In this document: positions 33,183-44,885 of the stretch, one piece after another
How positions within the stretch are numbered: the stretch's first letter is position 1
Layout of the letters: each line of letters begins with the position of its first letter
Origin: Gordionus sp. m RMFG-2023
Taxonomy: Eukaryota > Nematomorpha > Gordioida > Chordodea > Parachordodidae
Direction of reading: 5' to 3'
Assembly (NCBI RefSeq): GCF_954871325.1
Contig: NC_088778.1
Coordinates: 10,232,882-10,296,881 of the forward strand
DNA length: 64,000 nt
Notes under the pieces: generated by a model
What the model was told of the DNA's origin: nothing
Databases searched by the model: none
Seen by the model: only the letters and a program-made list of their open reading frames with translations
Made by a program: the position numbers and the translations under genes

Positions 33183-33997
33183 CAGAAATCCAAACCGAAC
33201 CTGAACCGAACCTTTAAACCGCTAAAAACCGGTATTTTTTATCTAACCTGAACCGAACCTAAACCACTAAAAAAAATTTCTAGCTTAACCTGAACCGAAC
33301 CGCTAAAATGCCTCTGAACCGGTTCTAGCTTCATGATTTTATTCTTATAAAATAAAGTTAATTAGTATATTGAAAAAATTTCAATTCTATTCGAATTATT
33401 TTAAAGATTATCATCAATCACATTTGATTGATAAGTGTCGGTCATAATTTTTATTAACTTTAGTATATTGTCATTTTATATTTTTTAAATATTTTAAGCT
33501 AAATTATAATGCTTAGAGAAAAATTAAATCCAAAATATTATTATAAATGACACATTAAATCTGATATCATATTGGCTTCCCAAGTTAGTGTGGAAAGATG
33601 TTTTTCAACAATTAAATTTATACTATCTCCTTATAGATGTAATTTGACGAATTTTGAAAATATAATAATCGTGTGGCTTAATAAAAAAAATTTAAGCAAA
33701 AAAAAGTAAAATATTTTTCATATTAAAATTAATCATTGATATTTATTTTTATATGTATAAATTAAATATTATTTTATAATGTGCAATTAATAAAAATGAA
33801 GGTTTTATACATGTATTTTTTAAATTAGTGATAAATTAAAAAAATATTTTTCCTATATACATAAGTATTCAAACCGGTTTTTAGAGCTTCGAACCGAACC
33901 GATATTTTATATTTTTATGAACCGAACCTGAACCTTGAACCTTTATTTTTATCCGAACCTGAACCCGAACCGATATTCGTTTCAGTTTGGATCCCTG
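33183..33997 (+). mobile_element. hAT element, 815 bp, perfect 8-bp TSD
   Basis: AATCCTAC lies at 33175-33182 and 33998-34005. TIRs are CAGAAATCCAAACCG and, reversed, CAGGGATCCAAACTG (12 of 15). Both ends are filled with GAACCGAACC-type motifs. A plus-strand remnant near 33570-33705 reads LASQVSVERCFSTIKFILSP and VWLNKKNL, the hAT dimerisation domain, with frame shared by no other hAT here. The rest of the transposase is absent. Confidence 0.85.
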
Positions 33998-34005
33998 AAT
34001 CCTAC

Positions 34006-34735
34006 CCCCCACTCCCTTTTCCTTTCCTTCTCATTTTCCTTCCTATTGTTTTTTTTTCCTTATTCTCTCTTTTCCGTAGACCTTTTTTTTCCTTTTCCTT
34101 TTTTCTTTTCATTTTTCATTTACTTTTCATTTTTTTATCTATTTTTTCTTTCACTCTCCCTTTTCTCTATTTTTTATTTAACTATTCATTATCCCGTTTA
34201 CTTTCCTTTTTTCCTCACCCCATTTTCTTTTTTCCCTATTCCCACCTTTTTCTTTTCCTTATTTTTCTTTACCTTTTTCATTTTTTCCTTCATTTTCCCT
34301 TTTCTGTTTTTCTTTTCATTTTTCTTTCATATTTCCTTTATCTATTTTTTCTTTCGCTTTCCCTTTTTCTCTATTTTATATTTCACTTTCCATTATCCCG
34401 TTTTCTTTACTTTTTATCTCCCTTTTTCATTTTATATTTTCCATTTCTCTTTTCCTTAACCTTTTGCTTTAACCTTTTCCTTTTTCCACCTCTTTTCTTT
34501 CCTTTTCCTCTCCCTGCTCCTTTCCAAATTTTCTTTCCTTCTTCCTCATTACCTTTTCCTATCCCTGCTCCTTTCTACATTTTATTTCCTTTCTCCTTTC
34601 CCATTTTTTCCTTCTCATTTTCCTTTCCCTTTATCTTTTTCCTTTATCTTTTTCTTTCCCTTTACGTTTTTTTTCCTCTTTTCCCTTTTTCTTTTCCATG
34701 CTTTTTCTTTACATTACCCTTTTTCTATAGCCTCC
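34006..34735. repeat. 730-bp polypyrimidine (T/C) tract
   Basis: Almost pure T and C on the plus strand (cctttt, ctttttcc, catttttc mixtures) with only scattered A and rare G. The hAT at 33183-33997 inserted at its very edge, and the related T/C-rich stretch at 32880-32965 lies across it. An open frame of 174 codons here is compositional, not a gene. Confidence 0.9.
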
Positions 34736-34845
34736 CAACTACTAAAGATATGCATCTAATATTGACCCCTATACAGGTTCAGTAAAGTATCTTAATGTTT
34801 GTTTAATTTTAATAATAATGTTTATTTATATTTTTGCCTGATATC

Positions 34846-36170
34846 TAGTGATGTTAAGTACTAGTTACCTGTAACTAGTTACATTTTGGCTAAAAAATAA
34901 CTGTAACTAGTTATATTTTTAAAATTGTAACTAGTAACTGTAACTAGTTATAATTTTTGAAATGTAACTGCCAAAAGTAACTAATTACTTTTAAAGATAT
35001 ATTCAAATAATTAATTTTATTTTTAATATGTTGTGATAAATTAATTTTAAATTAAATTTATTTTTTAAATTAAATTTATTAAATTTAAAATTTTGTGAAA
35101 ATGTCTGATTGTTATAATTTCCCGTTCAAATTGATTTTCTTTTCTTAAATTGTTACATTGCTGCTGGGCTTCATAATTTTGTAAGCAAATTCAAGTAATT
35201 TAATAAATTTTAATATTATATTTATTTACAAATGTAGCACAATATATTTTTTTCCATCAAGTAACAAGCATTGGAACTTCATATCATACGTAATAAAAAA
35301 AATTTTAAATTTAGAATAAGGAAAAACAAAGACAGATTATTTTAGAATTTAATATTAAATTATTAATCATTACTTACAAGAACCAAGTCTAACAAAAATA
35401 TCATGTTATAGGTTTAATAATCTTTATGATAATGACAACATCATTGCTGCAATTCTTCACCCTTTATTTAAAACTGACTGGCCTTGGATTAGGCAAGAAA
35501 GGAATAAAGCAAAAAAGGAGGAAATTTTAAATTTAATAAATACCTTAATACCTCAAAGTGAATCCCAGACGAATGAATCATGCTCAAAACCAACATCACT
35601 TGATGTAGTTGGATTTTTTGACCTAAAGCGCCAAAATATTCTGGATAATGAACTTATAGAAAACTTTATCATATCTAATAACAACACTTTTTCTTTATAT
35701 AACGATTTTACAAAGTTAAAATTACTCTTTATTAAATATAATGTTGTTCTAACATCAAGTGCTCCCGTAGAGCGCTTGTTCAGTCTAGGTAAGCTCATTT
35801 TTGGAGATAAACGAGCACGTCTCCTAGATAATAACTTTGAAATTAATTTGTTGTTAAAAGCAAATAAACATTTATTAGATTCTAATTTTTATGAAAAATA
35901 AATGTTTTTTTTTTCAATGCAATTATATATTTTTATATTCGATGTAAATATTCAATTTTGCGATATTTTTTTATATAAATAAATTGTATATTATTTTAAA
36001 TAACTGATTATACTTTGTTTATCCTAATTTTTTTTATATTAAATAAATGCATTCAATAAATAAATAATGCGCATATGAATGATGTATAAAGTAACTAGTT
36101 ACTTTTGAAAATAACTGTAACTAATATTTTGTAAAAATGTAACTAGTAACTGTAACTAGTTATGTTTCAA
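34846..36170 (+). mobile_element. Deletion derivative of the 45181-48468 hAT
   Basis: Starts TAGTGATGTTAAG and carries the same TAACTAGTTAC subterminal repeats at both ends as the intact element, in the opposite orientation. The last exon (plus strand, about 35412-35900) is nearly identical: over 81 codons read in a shadow frame only three residues differ. About 1.97 kb is missing internally, joining caagaaccaagtctaacaaaa to atatcatgttatagg. The right tip stops at gttatgtttcaa, about 24 bp short, and no TSD remains. It is a non-autonomous relative, likely recent. Confidence 0.85.
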
Positions 36171-37855
36171 TATATTCAAATAAAATTTCAAATATTTTTT
36201 TTCTTTTCTTTTCCATATCATAACAATAAAAATAGCCATTTTATCAGTGGTATAAACAATTTAGTTTTTCTTTTATCGACCGTTATTTTATTTGCTATAT
36301 TTTATTTAAAAAATTATTATAAATAAATTTTTTAGGAAAATAAGAAGCATTAAAATTTAAAAATTATATCAATAAATAAATTTTATAAATATTTTTCTAC
36401 TATAATTTTCAAGGATAGATTATATAAGATTTAAAAGGTGACCTCAACATGGCAGTTAATGTAGGTATAAATCCCAGATCCTTGGCTTCATATTAAAAAC
36501 AGGCTTGAATACCAAAATATACTTTGTTGAACATAGATCACATTTTGAATGTTATAAAAAATCTCCATATATTTTAAAATATATTTCATTCAAATTCATT
36601 AATCACAAAAAAAATATACAACGCTATATTTTTTATGACAAATATCGTTTTTAAATCCCAATTTAATTAAATTTATAAAGAACGAAAAAGTTCTCCTATT
36701 TCCAAAAAAACAAATTTGGATGATACATTTTGGGATTTTAATTTAATTTCAAAAGTTTGAACTAAAAAAGGTTTTAATTATATTTGGTTTATTGATATCG
36801 CGCTAAATCAAAAAATTGTCCCGCTAAATGAATTTATCTTGCGCGGAAAAACTGTCCCGATAGATGTTTAACCTAAAATAGCCAAAAATCATAAATTTTT
36901 ATACGATGTCAATTTAAAAATTTTTTTAATTTATTTTTATATACTAGTATAATATTAGCTGGAAATTATATTCATATTTTATCAAATTTAAGATATTTTT
37001 AATTCCGCTATTTTTTTTCAAAGTAAAAAATTAACAATGATTGAGAACTAAATATATTTAAATTTTATTAAATAAAGTAGAAATCGAAGTAATGAATATT
37101 TTTGGCCAATTTGATAATTCCAATGTTAATTTTTATAGAAATTAAACATAATTATTGACAGAATCTAAATAAATTAACGAATTATTTCTGCCAGGCCATA
37201 AGTGCGGCTAAAAAAAGTGGATAAAATAAATAATTATTAGTGCTATATTCAACACATTATAAAGTAAAGAAGCTAAAAATTTTATTATAGATATGTATAT
37301 CTAGAGATTGTTACTTTCCTAGTTCTATCGGATTTGTAAGCGACGCTCTTGCCGATTATGCCAGAGACAATTCACTATTTTTTAAATCCAAATGAAAAAT
37401 AAATAAAATACAAATTTGATAAGTACTAAAGCAATACCTATCATTAACCTAAGAATTTTTGTATATATGTTATGGTAGCTTAAATAAATAAATGTTTGAT
37501 ATGAAATGATATTATCATTGGACCGAATAAGATATGGTGATTTTTATTGGACGAATGATTTTTAAAAGAATACTATTGGCTATTACGTTGTGACACTGAC
37601 TGTCACATGGCTTTTATATATATTATAGATAGATAGATTATAGATATTATAGATTTGTAAGCGACGCTCTTGCCGATTAGGCAGACGCTTTTCAAAATCC
37701 ACGATTTTTATATTATTTATTATAAATTGTGCCACTGCTTTTATATATATTAGAGATATTTATCTCACTGGCAAAATAAATTAAATTTAATTAATGATAT
37801 ATACTTATTTTAATCGTAATAATGATTATAATAATGGAGAAGAAGGCCTATAAAT
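36171..37855. other. Gene-free stretch with tRNA-like repeat copies
   Basis: AT-rich without ORFs. At 37310-37640 and 37640-37760 are two partial copies of the repeat that holds the tRNA-like segment. They share gatttgtaagcgacgctctt and the tail cttttatatatattatagat. The tail reversed (TCTATAATATATATAAAAGC) is reminiscent of Helitron 5' ends, but no CTRR hairpin end was located. Confidence 0.5.
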
Positions 37856-37859
37856 TTTT

Positions 37860-39133
37860 ATTAAAAACGCGGGCCGGCAAAACTTTTTAAAAAATATTTC
37901 GTAATTGGGCCGGGCCAGCAAAATTTTTTAAAAAAAATTTCAGGCTAGTTTAGTATTGTAAAATCAATACCATCTAAAATCAATACGGAATGATCTTACA
38001 ATATTGTAAAATCAATACCGTATTTATAATTTATGACCGAATTTCAACTATGAATAAAAAAAAATTTATGTCATAAATATAAGTGTTTAAATTTTAATCA
38101 GCTAAAAATATAATTGTATATGTATCTAAAATAAAAAATGGTGATTTTATGAAGCCAACAGGAAATCTAAACATAATCAGAGTGATAGATATTGATTGAG
38201 ATTCTTTGATGTAATAGAAACCCTCATTTGTCTATTAGCTTAAGCTTTTGTCTATTAAAATTTTAAGGCTATAGATCCCAAAAATACGATGATAAATGAA
38301 GAAAACTTCTATACATTGTATTTAATTAAATTTTAGAAATATATAATGCATAAATATTTTACAATTTCAATGGCCACCAAATATATTTGAAGCGATGAAA
38401 ACATATCTTAAAAATCAATACGGTATTGAATCTACAATCATAATATCAATACGGTATTGAATCTACAATCATAATATCAATACGATATTGAATCTACAAT
38501 TATAATATCAATACGGTATTGAATCTACAATGATCCTACAATATTGTAAAATCAATACCGTATTTATAATTTATGACCGAATTTCAACTATGAATAAAAA
38601 AAAATTTATGTCATAAATATAAGTGTTAAATTTTAATCAGCTAAAAATATAATTGTATATGCATCTAAAATAAAAAATGGTGATTTTATGAAGCCAACAG
38701 GAAATCTAAACATAATCAGAGTGATAGATATTGATTGAGATTCTTTGATGTAATAGAAACCCTCATTTGTCTATGATTAGCTTAAGCTTTTGTCTATTAA
38801 AATTTTAAGGCTATAGATCCCAAAAATACGATGATAAATGAAGAAAACTTCTATACATTGTATTTAATTAAATTTTAGAAATATATAATGAATAAATATT
38901 TTACAATTTCAATGGCCACCAAATATATTTGAAGCGATGAAAACATATCTTAAAAATCAATACGGTATTGAATCTACAATCATAATATCAATACGGTATT
39001 GAATCTACAATCATAATATCAATACGATATTGAATCTACAATTATAATATCAATACGGTATTGAATCTACAATCATAATATCAACACGATTTATTTCACA
39101 ATCCTACACCGCGACGGGCTATTAGGCCCGATG
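37860..39133. mobile_element. GC-motif hAT-type MITE split by a repeat-rich insert
   Basis: 37860-37946 has gggccggcaaaactttttaa motifs. 39117-39133 ends ggcccgatgcagatcacta, as in the complete MITE at 50361-50725. Between them lies an insert (about 37951-39106) with weak inverted tips, TAGTATTGTAAAATCAATAC and reversed TAGGATTGTGAAATAAATCG. No TSD was resolved for host or insert, and the left edge of the host MITE is missing. Confidence 0.5.
37990..39085. repeat. Two-copy 540-bp tandem duplication with palindromic 31-bp subrepeats
   Basis: Units begin at about 37991 and 38530 (gatc.tacaatattgtaaaa) and are near identical. Each ends in four 31-bp subrepeats containing TCAATACGGTATTGA, a 15-bp perfect palindrome around a central G, with one variant (CAATACGATATTG) in the same place in both. 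No coding. Confidence 0.9.
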
Positions 39134-39456
39134 CAGATCACTAACATGAAATATACCATACGATAATAAATATGGTAATAATTGGCAAAATTTTAAAAAT
39201 ATCAGCTATGCAATTGGGTTGTATTAAATAACAAAACCAAAATCTGCTTCCATGATAACAATTCCATGATTTAATAAGTTGTAAAATTACAGACCTATAA
39301 TATTTCGGTTTTTAATTTAATTCAGCTATCATATTAAGGAGAAAATTCAAATTCTTTGTCAAATTTGATGATCTATCAGATTGTAATCATTATATTGTAT
39401 CTTACATACAAATATCAGCGTAATTGCTCAATTCTATCCACCATGTTATTGTTTAC

Positions 39457-40437
39457 TAGTGATCTGCATCGGGCTTAATTTTTTAAGGCTAGATACTCCC
39501 ATAAAATTTCTCCTACCCGGCCCGATCCCGAATGAATTTTTCTTTATTTATTCCGAAAAGCCGGACCCGAAATAAAAATAATAATTATATATCGGCAAGA
39601 CTCGAATTCGTTTAAATAGAGAAAAATTCAATTCGTAAAAAAAATATTCTATAAATAAAAAATATTAGCGCTTATTCTAACTGATATTTTTAAATATCTC
39701 AATTTATTTGACAATATTTATTAGAGAACTGCTATTTTTTTAAAAAATAAATCGAGTTCGGACTGTTTCGGGCTTTTAAAAACGAGCCTAATATATTTTT
39801 AAAGATAAAATGGGCTCAGGCTGGGTCGAGCCTAATATTTTTAAAAATAAATTGGGTTCAGGCTGGGTCGAGCCTAATATTTTTTAAAAAAAATTGGAAA
39901 TTGGGTTCAGACTGGGTCGAGTCTAATATTTTTTAAAAAATTCAATTAAAAAAATCGGGCCTGGTCGGGACAGCCTTGCAAATTTTTTTTTAATATGACT
40001 AAATTTATCAATTATATATTGATTTGAGTAATTATAAAAAAAAATTAAGGGTCGGACGCCGGCAAAATTTTTTAAAAAATATTTCGGTCCGGGCCAGAGA
40101 CCTTCATGGGCCTTAATTTTTTGACAAGCCCGGCCCAAGCCCATATATAAAAATTTAACTTTTATTTAATGAAAATTAACAATATTTAAATATATTTAGG
40201 CAATCATTTTGTTTACAATACTAAAATTTATTATTATTATAAGAAAAAAGGCAATATTTTATTAAATTAGTAATGTTTTAAATAATCAAAATTTAAATTT
40301 AATTTTTTTAGGCCCAAGCCCTAAAAAAAATTTTTAAAACGCAGGCCAGGCCCAGACCCGCTAGAAAATTATTAGATCCATACCCGGTCGGGCCCATGAA
40401 GGTCTTTGGTCCGGGCTAAGCCCGATGTAGATAATTA
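39457..40437. mobile_element. GC-motif hAT-type MITE, outer element
   Basis: The left tip TAGTGATCTGCATCGGGCTT and right tip (reversed) TAATTATCTACATCGGGCTT match well. Interior motifs (gggttcaggctgggtcgagc) repeat every about 50-65 bp. It contains another MITE at 40095-40408. The flanking 8-mers do not match, so boundaries rest on the TIRs alone. Confidence 0.6.
40095..40408. mobile_element. Nested 314-bp MITE with perfect 8-bp TSD
   Basis: GTCCGGGC lies at 40087-40094 and 40409-40416. TIRs are CAGAGACCTTCATGGGCC and reversed CAAAGACCTTCATGGGCC. It has inserted into the GC motif of the outer MITE. No coding sequence. A diverged relative's right end is near 21993. Confidence 0.85.
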
Positions 40438-41064
40438 ATAGTTATTTCATATTTTTTATTTTAAGCCCAACCCAGCCTGGACCCGAATTTTTTAAAAAAA
40501 ATATTTGGCTCTACTCAACCCTAACCGAAATTTTTCAAATAGATTTGGCAAAATCTGAAGCTCGTTCGGGTCGAGTCGTGCTATTCAATTCATATCCAAA
40601 TATTAACTTAGGACGTTGTACTTCCAATTGTTTTAAATAATATTAGGAGGTTCGGGAAAAAAAACCTCAGTATAATAGTGAAAATCGAAACATAGAAATA
40701 CTTAATCATAATATGAAATTCGGGGAAAAACTTATGGTGGAAGATGTAATTTGAATTGAAATAGCTATGGCAAGGGATTAATTTGAAATATGCTTTAACA
40801 GTTCACGAGTTTAGAATCTCATGCATGTCGTCATGGTAAATAATTTTTTTAACGTTATGCAATTCCACTAGCGAAATGGTTGATATTACATTCGTCCTCT
40901 TGATAGTTATATAATGTTGTTCGTGAATTCTAATGAATACTATTTGTAATCTTCAGAGTGAAATCATGGTTAAATAATGTTGCTAAATAGTTTTCTTCAT
41001 ATCGATTTAAATAGGGTATAAAAGATTTTTAGTGTCTGGTATGGATATTAAATATTAAAGCTGA
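40438..41064. other. Gene-free stretch
   Basis: 40440-40580 holds more GC motifs (aagcccaacccagcctggac; cgttcgggtcgagtcgtgct) from a further diverged MITE. The rest is AT-rich with nothing recognised. Confidence 0.5.
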
Positions 41065-41490
41065 TAAAAGAAAAGAGGACGAATATTTTATACGGTACTT
41101 AAATACTTTTGAAAAAAAATAAAGTAGGGCGAAAGTAGAGGACGAATATTTCACATAAAAAAGCTAGAGTAGAGGACGAATATTTTACATTTAGAAACGA
41201 ATGTAAAGGACGAATACTTCATCTTTGAAAGTGAAGTTATAGGACAAACATTTCACATTAAAAGGTGAAGGTAGAGGACGAATATTTCGATTTAAAGAAG
41301 CGAAGGTAGAGGACGAATACTTCACATTTAGAAAGGAAGGTAGAGGACGAATACTTCACTTTTAAAAATGAAGTTATAGGACAAACATTTCACATTAAAA
41401 GGTGAAGGTAGAGGACGAATATTCGATTTTAGAAGCGGAAGGTAGAGGACGAATACTTCACATTTAAAAGTGAAATTATAGGACAACATT
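41065..41490. repeat. 35-bp minisatellite ending at assembly gap
   Basis: At least 12 units of about 34-36 bp (gaaggtagaggacgaatact tcacattta...). A four-unit block of about 142 bp recurs (ttataggacaaacatttcac at 41238 and 41375). The array runs directly into the gap, so its true length is unknown. Confidence 0.9.
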
Positions 41491-41500
41491 NNNNNNNNNN
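41491..41500. other. Assembly gap (10 N)
   Basis: Ten N, probably a fixed-size or unresolved join in a minisatellite. Sequence on the two sides is unrelated and need not be adjacent at this spacing. Confidence 0.95.
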
Positions 41501-41800
41501 GTAGGTTCAAGGATGTTGGGTATTTTAGCCTTATTAAAAGCGTTGTGTATGATTTTATTAATTGCTTTATGCCAGAGATGGCGTCCTTGGCTGCGGGTAC
41601 AGTTTAGACCGTGTCTAACGTTAGGTTGAACGGGTAGGCTGCATTGGTGGTGGCAAGAGTGTGAATGTGTAAGCGAGCATCCTAGTCTAAAGCCTATAGT
41701 AACTCTCAGTTGGTCATTGGTTAAGAGATTGTCTAAGGTTTGGCTTGGAAGTGCTTCGAGCCATTCATGCCCGCCTTATTTGTCGTTGTTTTGTAATAGT
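41501..41800 (-). pseudogene. LINE-like retroelement fragment (second copy of the 23.3 kb family)
   Basis: Minus strand from 41768 to the gap is open: GGHEWLEALPSQTLDNLLTN, then RVTIGFRLGCSLTHSHSC, a Cys-His knuckle (C..C then HGLNC), HLWHKAINKIIHNAFNKAKI and PNILEP. This is collinear with the segment at 23.43-23.68 kb. Upstream frames (NSLNPTEISDI) contain stops. The endonuclease-like part would lie across the gap. The family is inferred from pattern only. Confidence 0.6.
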
Positions 41801-41905
41801 TATATATCGCTGATTTCGGTAGGGTTAAGACTATTTTGTAATTTTTTTATTAGGGGGTCGATGATAGATTTGTTAGAGATTTATTTTTATTTAGCCATTT
41901 TATAA

Positions 41906-42659
41906 ATTTTTACATATTTTTATTTAGTTGTTTTAATATATTAGTGTTATCATTTCTTTTTAAAATTATATCAATATTTTACAAATTTGAATAAACAGAA
42001 TTTTACATTTAATAAGTGTTTTGTTAGAAAACAACAAAACACTGTAAGAGTAAGCGCCTTATATATTATATCAATTGAAATTTTAAATCCTCTCTATCAT
42101 CTTTTGTGTTTTCTATATTAATATTTTTTTGTATTTTATCATCTGTCAAAGTAGTTCAGGGGTAATTAGGATCGGGATATGTAGAACCATCGATGCCAGT
42201 CAAATTGAGATTTTACTTAACATCTTAATTCTCTGGTGCGCAACTACCGCAAGAAGAAACCACAGATTGATATTGATAAATTTATAATTAGGTAAGCTTT
42301 AAATTTATATCGAAAGTAATGTAAAATTTTATCTTAAAATATAATACTTATTAATTGATTTAATTCAATTCTTATACACCTTTGACTTCATTACTCTTTT
42401 ACAAGAAAATAAAAAATTAGGGTTTGAAATGTGTTTCATCTTTCAATCATATTTTTAAAAGTGACATTTTCGAACACAAATAATAAAATATTGGGAAATA
42501 TAAATATTTAAGATCGAATATAATATTGTTAAAATATTTCATAGCTATATAAACCATTACACTATGTAAACAATAAATAATGATTTAAAATTGTTAATCA
42601 AAATATCGTTCATAAATGGAAATATAAATTTTCTTTACGATTGTGCCAATTTCTCAATA
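41906..42659. other. Gene-free AT-rich stretch with one perfect hairpin
   Basis: At 42015-42043 AGTGTTTTGTT pairs with AACAAAACACT around a 7-base loop. The stem is 11 bp. No ORF or known element is attached. Nothing else is recognised. Confidence 0.6.
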
Positions 42660-42667
42660 GATTTAGA

Positions 42668-43441
42668 CAGGGGTTCAAACCCGAACTCGGAAAAGAAAAC
42701 CAGAGTTTTTAGGAAAGAACCTTAACCTCGTTTATAAAATTTTCAAAACCCTGAACCGAACTCGGGTTTTATTTGAACCCGGGTTCAACCGGGTTTAGTA
42801 TATTGTTTAAAATGATATATTAAGATATTTATATAATTGCAAATACAAATATTAATAATTTAATTAAGATTTTATAATATTTTCAAATTTCTAATTAAGT
42901 GAAGTTAATTACTTTTAAACACCTTAATTCATTTACGCCATTTTTAAAATTTTTTAATTTATTCTCAAAGATTTCTATTGGAGTGTTAATAAATTTAAAA
43001 CAATTAAATTCATTTTCATTTATGCCATTTATTTTGAATATTTAACTAATTTTGAAAGTTATTAATTAGTGGGAAATAAAAGTGAACAAGTCAAAGTAAA
43101 AATTATTATATTGGATATTGTTAATTTAAATAATTACGTCTAAATAAAATTTTTAAAATTGATATATGAATGCTTTGTATTTATAACTATTTTTTGCCTA
43201 TAAATAAAATAAAAAAATTTATTTTTTATACCAAATTTATGTTTAGTTTTTTAATAATGATTTAAATATAGAAAATTTTCTTTATTAATTTAAAAATTCT
43301 TAAACCCGAGCTGAACTCGGAACCAAACCCGGGTTCAAAAATATTTCCCTGAACCGAACCCGAACAGTACCCTTTATTTATTTTACCTTAAATCGACCCC
43401 GAACCGAACCCAGGCAAAAATTCGGCAGGTTCGCATCTCTG
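42668..43441. mobile_element. hAT-type non-autonomous element, 774 bp
   Basis: The left tip CAGGGGTTCAAACCCGAACT and reversed right tip CAGAGATGCGAACCTGCCGA share CAGRGRTKCRAACC. Both ends are packed with GAACCGAACC/CCCGGGTTC motifs. Flanks GATTTAGA (42660-42667) and AATTTAGG (43442-43449) agree at six of eight positions, an aged TSD. No coding remains. About 55 bp near 43195-43265 (reversed catAAATTTG..TATAAAAAAT) match 16800-16850 inside the MULE. Confidence 0.7.
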
Positions 43442-43449
43442 AATTTAGG

Positions 43450-44000
43450 GATTAAATCTCTATGTATATTAAGTAGAGCTAGTCTATTCGATCTAATTTC
43501 TGATGTTTTACTTCTGAAGGGCAAGAAAATAAATTTCCAGTAGTTTTTTTAATTATACTATTCGAAATCACAACTGTACTAGTATTGATAAATCTAGCAT
43601 TAGCAGAAGAAGATAATAATTTATTACTTTTGCCTTTATTTTCAGATAAACCACTGTAACTTATATATGCATCATAATAAAATATGTGTTCTTATATTAA
43701 ATTCACATTAAGGAATTTGACAAATACTTGTAGCTAGAAATATAAGGGTTGATAAAAGATTTTAATCTAAAGAAAATGTATATAGTAGATTTTTAAAAAT
43801 TTCTCTTTACAACAATCTAAATTATGACCAGAAAATGATTTTTGGTGTGATATAATATTAACATTAACATTAAAATATATAAAATATAATTTAATTTAAT
43901 CTTCCTTTTTGAAACAGTTTTTAATGTTAGGCATATGAAAAATAAGATAAAATATTAGCTAGGTATTTAGGATTCACAGTGATATTAAAATAAAATGTAT
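43450..44000. other. Gene-free AT-rich stretch
   Basis: No ORF, repeat or element end recognised up to the TSD of the next hAT. Confidence 0.5.
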
Positions 44001-44885
44001 ATTATACACAGAGTTGGGCAGTACCGCAAATACTTGTATCTAAGATACAAGAACCTTTTGTATCTAGTACTCAGTATCTTTTTGACGATTTTAATAAGAT
44101 ACTAATATCAGTATCTAAGATCCTTTATTCTGAAAATAATCTTGTATCTTTTTCATTTTCATTTTCTTGATAAAAGATACAGATACAGATTCTTTTTAAT
44201 ATTCATGTTTAAATTTTACATATCAAAGTATATATCTTATTTTCTACGATAATCTTTTATTGATTTCCTTATTTTTTTCGATATATTTTAAATATATTGA
44301 CAACCAAAATTAGCTTGAAAATTTACTATTCATATTAAGGTAGATAGATAAAAAATAACAACACCAAAACGAAATAAGTAAATATAATATTTTATATATA
44401 ATTATAACTTGATAGAATATCATTACCAATTTTATGTAATATTTTTTTATGATTAACACTCATGGTTAGTGAAAGAGGGTAGTGAAATCGAAATTATGGA
44501 AATAAGTTCTTGTGAATCAAATCCCAATCTTAAAATTTTATATGGAAATTTTTTTAAAATAAAAGTTAAAAAAGACAATGTAACAGGCTAGATGTAAAAC
44601 CTGTATAAACAAAAAAATGAAAAAGGGTTAAACACAAATTTTGTTAAACATATCAAAGTATATTATTTATGTGTGGTTAAAAGAGGCAGAGGTTATCTTA
44701 AAAATTCAAGTTTACAGAAAATATTTTTCTATGATTTGAATATAATGAGGCTTTTTTGACATCAATATCACATCCATATTTTCATAACTTATGGATTGAA
44801 TCGGATGATAAAAAAAATACTTTCAAAATATATTAATAAAAGAAGCCCTAAATGTAGTACCAGAGTATATAATCAAGCTTAAACT

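Noticed and set aside
33935-34459. 174-codon Phe/Ser/Pro-rich open frame
   Set aside because: It is the translation of a T/C-only tract and has no protein-like composition.
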